Source of the DNA: Anaerolineae bacterium
GTDB lineage: Bacteria > Chloroflexota > Anaerolineae > JAFGEY01
Length of the DNA stretch: 9,790 bases
Direction: 5' to 3'
NCBI GenBank assembly: GCA_016929775.1
Contig: JAFGIE010000080.1
Location: 1 to 9,790, forward strand
The position numbers were made by a program, and so were the translations under genes. Positions 5,927 to 9,790 of the stretch are shown here, piece after piece; position 1 is the first letter of the stretch, and the number at the start of each line of letters is the position of its first letter. The notes under the pieces were generated by a model. It did not search any database, had not been told where the DNA came from, and saw only the letters and a list, made by a program, of their open reading frames with translations.

Positions 5927-7072
5927 GTGAGTGCGATCGAGGTTCGGCGCGTCGACAGCTACACGCAGAGGCGCACGTTTCTGACCTTTCCGTGGCGCAT
6001 CTACCGCCACGATCCGCTCTGGGTCCCCCCGCTCCTGCCCGACCGGGCGCGGATCACCGACGCGAAGCGAGGCCCCTTTTTCGCACACGGCGAGGCCGAA
6101 TTCTACGTCGCCTGGCAGGGGCGCAGCCCGGTCGGCACGATCTGCGTCGCCGAAGACCCCGAGTACAACGAGATGTCAGGCCTGCGCGAGTGCACGTTTG
6201 GTTTCTTCGAGTGTATCGAGGATTATGCCGTCGCCGAGGCGATGTTGGGCATGGCGTGCGATTGGGCAGCGGCGCGGAGCCTCGACACACTGACTGGGCC
6301 ATTCAACCTCGACCGAGAGGATAGCTATGGCCTGCTGGTCGAGGGACGCGACCGCCCACCGGTGATGCTGTGCGGGCACACGCCCCCCTACTACCAAGAC
6401 TATGTCGAGCGCTTTGGCTTCGAGAAGGCGCGCGGCGACGCCCTGGCGTTTGCGGTCGAGCTGGAGGAGACGCCAGCGCTCGAACGCCTGGCACGGCTTG
6501 CCGAGCGGGTGCGCGCGCGGGGACAGATCGCGATCCGCCAAGCCGACATGAAGCACGCGAACGCCGAGATCGCGCGCGTACACAAGCTGCTGGTCGAGTC
6601 GCTGCGGCACCTGCCCGGGTACGTGCCCTGGCGACGCAGCGAGGTGGAGGCCCTGGTGCAGCCCTTTATCCAGCTCGCCGATCCAGAGCTGATCCTGTTT
6701 GCGGACGTCCGCGGCGAGACCGTCGGCTGGTTCGCCGGGATCGCCAACTGGAACGAAGCCCTGCAGTACGCCAACGGCTTGCGCTATCCGTGGGACTACC
6801 TGCGGCTGTGGTGGCGCGTGCGTCCCCAGCCCGCGTGCCTGGCGGCAAAGAGCCTGCTGATCCTCCCCGAGCACTGGGAGACGGGGGTCGCCGTGCTGCT
6901 CTTTGACGAGATGGCGCGGCGCGCGCGCGCCAAGGGCTACCGCTGGATCGACCTCTCCCTGACCGGAGAGGACAACCCCTACACGCCGACGCTCGCCACG
7001 CGCCTGGGCGCCACGCTCTACAAGCGCTATCGCGTCTACTCGCGCGCGGTAGAGGGGGAGCCGCAGCCATGA
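5927..7072 (+). CDS. YghO-like putative N-acyltransferase (GNAT-fold family)
   Basis: 381 residues resembling the YghO family of acyl-CoA N-acyltransferase-fold proteins, whose substrate is unknown. Typical N-terminal features are FPWRIYRHDPLWVPPL (about residues 21-36), then a KRGPFFAHGEAEFYVA segment followed by GRSPVGTICV, which is the usual beta-strand pair of this family. The middle has GPFNLDREDSYGLLVEG and PPYYQDYVERFGFEKARG. The C-terminal half shows a GNAT-like LLILPEHWETGVAVLLFDEM stretch, then ARAKGYRWIDLSLTGEDN. The acceptor is not predictable. The start is GTG at 5927, with GAGGAGG four bases upstream. Its TGA overlaps the ATG of the next reading frame (ATGA), so the downstream remnant may be translated by coupling. 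First gene of a tight plus-strand set. Confidence 0.78.
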   Translation: MSAIEVRRVDSYTQRRTFLTFPWRIYRHDPLWVPPLLPDRARITDAKRGPFFAHGEAEFYVAWQGRSPVGTICVAEDPEYNEMSGLRECTFGFFECIEDYAVAEAMLGMACDWAAARSLDTLTGPFNLDREDSYGLLVEGRDRPPVMLCGHTPPYYQDYVERFGFEKARGDALAFAVELEETPALERLARLAERVRARGQIAIRQADMKHANAEIARVHKLLVESLRHLPGYVPWRRSEVEALVQPFIQLADPELILFADVRGETVGWFAGIANWNEALQYANGLRYPWDYLRLWWRVRPQPACLAAKSLLILPEHWETGVAVLLFDEMARRARAKGYRWIDLSLTGEDNPYTPTLATRLGATLYKRYRVYSRAVEGEPQP

Positions 7073-7269
7073 CATCGACCACAGACCAGCGCCTGCCCTT
7101 CCGGACCAAGCTGCTGTACGGCGCCGGGGACACCGGTTCTAGCATGCCCTACACCACGCTCGACGTCTACCCGCTCTACTTCTTGGTGACAGTCGTCAAG
7201 CTGCATCCCGCCTACGCCACGGCGCGAGAGCCTGCCCTGACCGGGCACGCCCCGACAAAGGAACGCTGA
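7069..7269 (+). pseudogene. Remnant of a GPH/MelB-type sugar:cation symporter (MFS_2), internally deleted
   Basis: 66 codons. Residues 9-49 (LPFRTKLLYGAGDTG through the hydrophobic stretch to KLHPAYA) resemble the first transmembrane segment of glycoside-pentoside-hexuronide symporters, whose N-termini read similarly (PF..KLLYG.GD.G...L.PALAG). A full transporter needs about 450-500 residues and 12 membrane helices. Here the similarity stops abruptly after about residue 50, and a polar tail EPALTGHAPTKER runs to a normal TGA. Start and stop are intact and the frame is open, so this looks like a large in-frame internal deletion joining the head of the gene to its last codons. It overlaps the upstream gene by 4 bp, and AAAGGA in its tail serves as the ribosome site of the ABC-F gene. 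It could still be made as a single-helix membrane peptide, but no function can be claimed. Confidence 0.7.
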
Positions 7270-7271
7270 AC

Positions 7272-8945
7272 ATGCTCCAGGTCAACGACATCCACAAGGC
7301 ATACGGCGATGAGGTCCTTCTCGAAGGCGTGACCTTTACGCTCAACCACGGGGACCGGGCGGGACTAGTCGGGCCGAATGGATGCGGCAAGACGACGCTG
7401 CTCCGGATCATCGCCGGGGAGCTCTCCCCCGAGCAGGGCAGCGTATCCTGGCAGCCCCCCGGACTGCGGATCGGGTACCTGGAACAAGCGCTGAGCTATC
7501 CCGCCGGCGCGACGGTTGGCGACGCGATGCGCGGCGACGCGGCGCGCGCCGAGCACGAGCTGCAGGTCCTCGCCCACGAGATGGCGCACGCCTCCGGCGC
7601 GGCGCTGCAGCGCCTCATGGCTGCCTATGACGAGGCCCTGGCGCGCTTTGAGACGAGCGGAGGCTATCGCGCGCAGGCGCTGGTCGACGCAGTGCTCGCC
7701 GGGCTCGGGCTGCACCAGATCGCCCAGGACACGCCCGTGGCGATCCTGAGCGGGGGGCAAAAGACGCGCCTCGGTCTCGCCCGCTTGCTGCTCGACCGAC
7801 CGCAGCTGCTCCTCCTGGATGAACCGACCAACCACCTCGACATCGACGCGCTGGAGTGGCTGGAAGGCTTCCTCAGCGCGTACGACGGCGCGATCCTGAT
7901 CGTCTCGCATGACCGCACCTTTCTCGATCACACGGTGCACACGATCCTCGACCTGGACCCGGTGACGCACGCCGTGACCCCCTACGCCGGCAACTATAGC
8001 GCGTACCTCGAGGCCAAGCAGCGCGAATACGAGCGCCTGATCGCCACCTACAAGGAACAGCAGGACCGGATCGCCCAGTACCGACAGGCGATCTCGGGGC
8101 TGGAGGGCTATGCGCGCGGCATCGAGCGCGGCACGATCGACTTTGGACCGCGCAAGATCGCCAAGGGGATCGCGCGCAAAGCGGTGGTCCAGAAGCGGCG
8201 CCTCGAACGCCTCGTCGAGGCAGAGGACTATGTCGAGAAGCCCAAGCGCACTTGGCAGATGAAGCTCGACTTTGCAGATACGCCCTCCGGAAGCCAGGAT
8301 GCCTTGCTCCTGGAGGGGCTGGGCATGGCATTTGACACGCACGTGCTCTTTGAGGACGTGCAGCTCGTGCTGCGCGCGGGAGAACGCGTGGTCCTCACCG
8401 GACCGAACGGGAGCGGCAAGACGACGCTGCTCCGGATCATCGCCGGGCAGCTGCCGCCGGTCAGCGGCACGGCGCGGCTTGGCCCCAGCATCCGGCTTGG
8501 GTACTACTCACAGGAGCAGGAGCACCTCGACTGGGATGCCGATCCCTACACCGAGATCCGCGACGTAGCGCGCGACATGGACGACACGGACGTGCGCGGC
8601 TTCTTGCACTACTTTCTCTTTAGCGGCGACGACGTGTTTGTGCCCATTGGCGCGCTCAGCTATGGGGAGCGCGCCCGCCTGGCTTTGGCCAAGCTGGTCG
8701 CCCAGGGATGCAACCTCTTGCTCCTCGACGAGCCGATCAACCACCTCGACATCCCCTCCCGCGAGGAGTTCGAGCAGGGGCTGAGCCGCTTCGACGGCAC
8801 CGTACTCGCCGTCGTGCACGACCGGTATTTCATCGAGCGCTTTGCCACGCGCCTGTGGGCGATCCACCACCGCGAGATCCACAGCTATGTGGATCTCGCC
8901 GACCTGCGCCGCGGCATGCGCGCTGCCCAAGGAGGAGAGATGTGA
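7272..8945 (+). CDS. ABC-F subfamily ATPase (ribosome-associated, two ABC domains)
   Basis: 557 residues with two ATP-binding cassettes and no membrane segments, the hallmark of ABC-F. These proteins act on the ribosomal E site as translation factors or antibiotic-protection proteins. First cassette: Walker A GPNGCGKT (34-41), signature LSGGQ (159-163), Walker B LLLLDEPTNHLD (D183, E184), H-loop H213. Second cassette: Walker A GPNGSGKT (377-384), signature LSYGE (462-466), LLLLDEPINHLD (D486, E487), H-loop H516 in VVHDRYF. Between them lies a charged, helical linker (about 245-335, YERLIATYKEQQDRIAQYR onward), the P-site tRNA interaction motif region. The Arm insertion of EttA appears absent. 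Both catalytic glutamates are present, so both sites should hydrolyse ATP. The subfamily (housekeeping or resistance) is undecided. ATG at 7272 with AAAGGA nine bases upstream, 2 bp after the transporter remnant. TGA overlaps the next ATG by one base. Confidence 0.93.
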   Translation: MLQVNDIHKAYGDEVLLEGVTFTLNHGDRAGLVGPNGCGKTTLLRIIAGELSPEQGSVSWQPPGLRIGYLEQALSYPAGATVGDAMRGDAARAEHELQVLAHEMAHASGAALQRLMAAYDEALARFETSGGYRAQALVDAVLAGLGLHQIAQDTPVAILSGGQKTRLGLARLLLDRPQLLLLDEPTNHLDIDALEWLEGFLSAYDGAILIVSHDRTFLDHTVHTILDLDPVTHAVTPYAGNYSAYLEAKQREYERLIATYKEQQDRIAQYRQAISGLEGYARGIERGTIDFGPRKIAKGIARKAVVQKRRLERLVEAEDYVEKPKRTWQMKLDFADTPSGSQDALLLEGLGMAFDTHVLFEDVQLVLRAGERVVLTGPNGSGKTTLLRIIAGQLPPVSGTARLGPSIRLGYYSQEQEHLDWDADPYTEIRDVARDMDDTDVRGFLHYFLFSGDDVFVPIGALSYGERARLALAKLVAQGCNLLLLDEPINHLDIPSREEFEQGLSRFDGTVLAVVHDRYFIERFATRLWAIHHREIHSYVDLADLRRGMRAAQGGEM

Positions 8946-9697
8946 TGCACCTATTGGAGCGCCCCCGCCCACTGATCATGGCCCATCGCGGCGATGCCGT
9001 ACACGCCCCCGAGAACAGCCCTGCCGCCTTTGACTTGGCCCTCGCCGCGGACGCCGACATCATCGAGACCGACCTCTGGCTGACGGGCGACGATGTCCTG
9101 GTCTGCCATCACGACCGCACCCTCGACCGGACGACCGATCGCAGCGGCGCGATCCCCGAGCAGACGCTCGCACAGGTCAAGGAGGCGCGGGTCGTCGGCT
9201 CCTACTGCGCCGCCTACGATCCCGCCGCCTACCCGGAGGAGCACATCCTCACGCTGGACGAGCTCCTGCAGCGCGTGCCCGCCCACGTTGGCCTCGCCTT
9301 GGAGCTCAAGGACCCGCGGCTCGCCGAGCCATCGTCCGCGATGCAGCTGGTCGAGGCGGTCCGCGCGCGGATTGAGGCGCGCACGGTGATGCTGCTCTCC
9401 TTCCACACCGAGCTCCTGTACGCCGCGCGCCGGGCTAATCGCGATGTCTGGATCGGCAAGATCGGGATGTTCAGCCCGATCCCGCTCTTCCGCGGCAACG
9501 GGATCGGCACGACCTACCCCGCCTTGCGGCTCAACCCGCTCTACATGTGGATCGCGCGCCTGCAAAAGCTGTGGGTTGCGCCGCTCGATCCTGCGCCAGA
9601 GGAACGGCTGCCCCGCTACTTGCGCATGGGCGTCGACGCCGTGCTGACCCACGACCCGGCGCTGACGCGCGCCACGCTTAGCGCCCTGCGCGGGTAG
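8945..9697 (+). CDS. Glycerophosphodiester phosphodiesterase, cytosolic (UgpQ-like)
   Basis: 250 residues of the GDPD TIM-barrel family, the size of cytosolic UgpQ. It hydrolyses glycerophosphodiesters to sn-glycerol 3-phosphate and the free alcohol. Catalytic and metal residues are in place: H14-R15-G16 in MAHRGD, PENSPAAF (22-29), E41 and D43 in IIETDL, H56-D57 in CHHDRTLDRTT, and E120-K122 in LALELKDP. GSYCAAYDPAAYPEEHILTLDELL matches the usual GxWF...ipTLeElL region. There is no signal peptide. The ATG at 8945 overlaps the ABC-F stop (TGATG) and has GGAGGAGAG at 8931-8939. The frame is open further upstream inside the ABC-F gene, but the product has no GDPD character there. Last gene of the tight plus-strand set. 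No obvious intrinsic terminator follows except the palindromes at 9719 and 9765. Confidence 0.93.
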   Translation: MHLLERPRPLIMAHRGDAVHAPENSPAAFDLALAADADIIETDLWLTGDDVLVCHHDRTLDRTTDRSGAIPEQTLAQVKEARVVGSYCAAYDPAAYPEEHILTLDELLQRVPAHVGLALELKDPRLAEPSSAMQLVEAVRARIEARTVMLLSFHTELLYAARRANRDVWIGKIGMFSPIPLFRGNGIGTTYPALRLNPLYMWIARLQKLWVAPLDPAPEERLPRYLRMGVDAVLTHDPALTRATLSALRG

Positions 9698-9718
9698 CGC
9701 GTTTGTAGTGACGTTCTA

Positions 9719-9738
9719 GTAACCACTTTAGTGGTTAC
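9719..9738. repeat. Perfect palindrome, first copy of a hairpin repeat pair
   Basis: GTAACCACTTTAGTGGTTAC: 9-bp arms around a TT centre, 21 bp after the last stop codon. It is not followed by a T-tract, so it is a poor Rho-independent terminator. Its design matches the repeat at 9765-9790. Confidence 0.75.
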
Positions 9739-9764
9739 CTATGGACACATACGCACATCAGCGA

Positions 9765-9790
9765 GTAGCAACGACTAAAGTCGTTACTAC
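9765..9790. repeat. Imperfect palindrome, second copy of the repeat, at window edge
   Basis: Arms GTAGCAACGACT and AGTCGTTACTAC pair over 12 positions with one mismatch around an AA centre. Read on the other strand, its core GTAACGACTTTAGTCGTT is the 9719 repeat with the stem pair C/G changed to G/C on both arms, so pairing is kept. It may continue past the window. Confidence 0.7.

Noticed and set aside
5694..5930. 78-codon open frame after the PAC2 gene
   Set aside because: It overlaps the PAC2 gene end, has low-complexity Ala/Pro composition and no ribosome site, and shows no recognisable motif.
8708..8944. Upstream extension of the GDPD frame into the ABC-F gene
   Set aside because: The translated stretch is Arg/Pro-rich shadow of the second ABC-F cassette. 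The GDPD fold starts at the ATG at 8945 with a good ribosome site.
9719..9790. CRISPR-like repeats
   Set aside because: Only two palindromes of unequal length, not identical, and a single spacer. There are no cas genes in the window.

Overview
The window is GC-rich bacterial DNA. The combination of a stand-alone PAC2-family protein, a YghO-type acyltransferase-like protein, an ABC-F ATPase, a CxPxR sulfatase and short GTAAC(C/G)ACTTTAGT(G/C)GTTAC palindromes suggests a Chloroflexota chromosome. This placement is an inference from gene content and style, not a demonstrated taxonomy.

Left half (1-4753, minus strand). This reads as one long transcription unit that starts at a near-perfect sigma-70 promoter (TTGACA-17-TATAAT, 4753-4725). 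In transcript order it holds: a roughly 277-nt leader; proB (glutamate 5-kinase); proA (gamma-glutamyl phosphate reductase); a one-domain cupin; and a formylglycine-type sulfatase whose C-terminus runs off the left edge. Gaps between the genes are 38, 47 and 27 bp, with no evident terminator between them. ProB and ProA carry out the first two steps of proline synthesis from glutamate. The sulfatase starts at TTG, so an ATG-only search misses it, and its strand is easily mistaken for a long antisense frame.

The leader is the most interesting part. It encodes a 25-codon peptide (4662-4585) with its own Shine-Dalgarno. Six of its last twelve codons are proline and it ends Pro-Pro-stop. Two mutually exclusive hairpins follow, the first built from the last proline codons, and then an intrinsic terminator (4540-4494) that lies before proB. 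This is the layout of a ribosome-mediated transcription attenuator, here with proline codons in front of the proline biosynthesis genes.

Middle (4754-5926). A second strong sigma-70 promoter (TTGACA-17-TATACT, 4761-4789) faces right. Its -35 box lies 7 bp from the -35 of the proB promoter. It drives a PAC2-family protein with a short 5' UTR. A 210-bp gap with no convincing feature follows.

Right half (5927-9697, plus strand). A tightly packed set with overlapping or nearly abutting genes contains: a YghO/GNAT-like protein; a 66-codon remnant of a GPH/MelB-type sugar:cation symporter that keeps its start and a stop; an ABC-F translation-factor-type ATPase; and a cytosolic glycerophosphodiester phosphodiesterase. 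Two related palindromic repeats occupy the last 75 bp.
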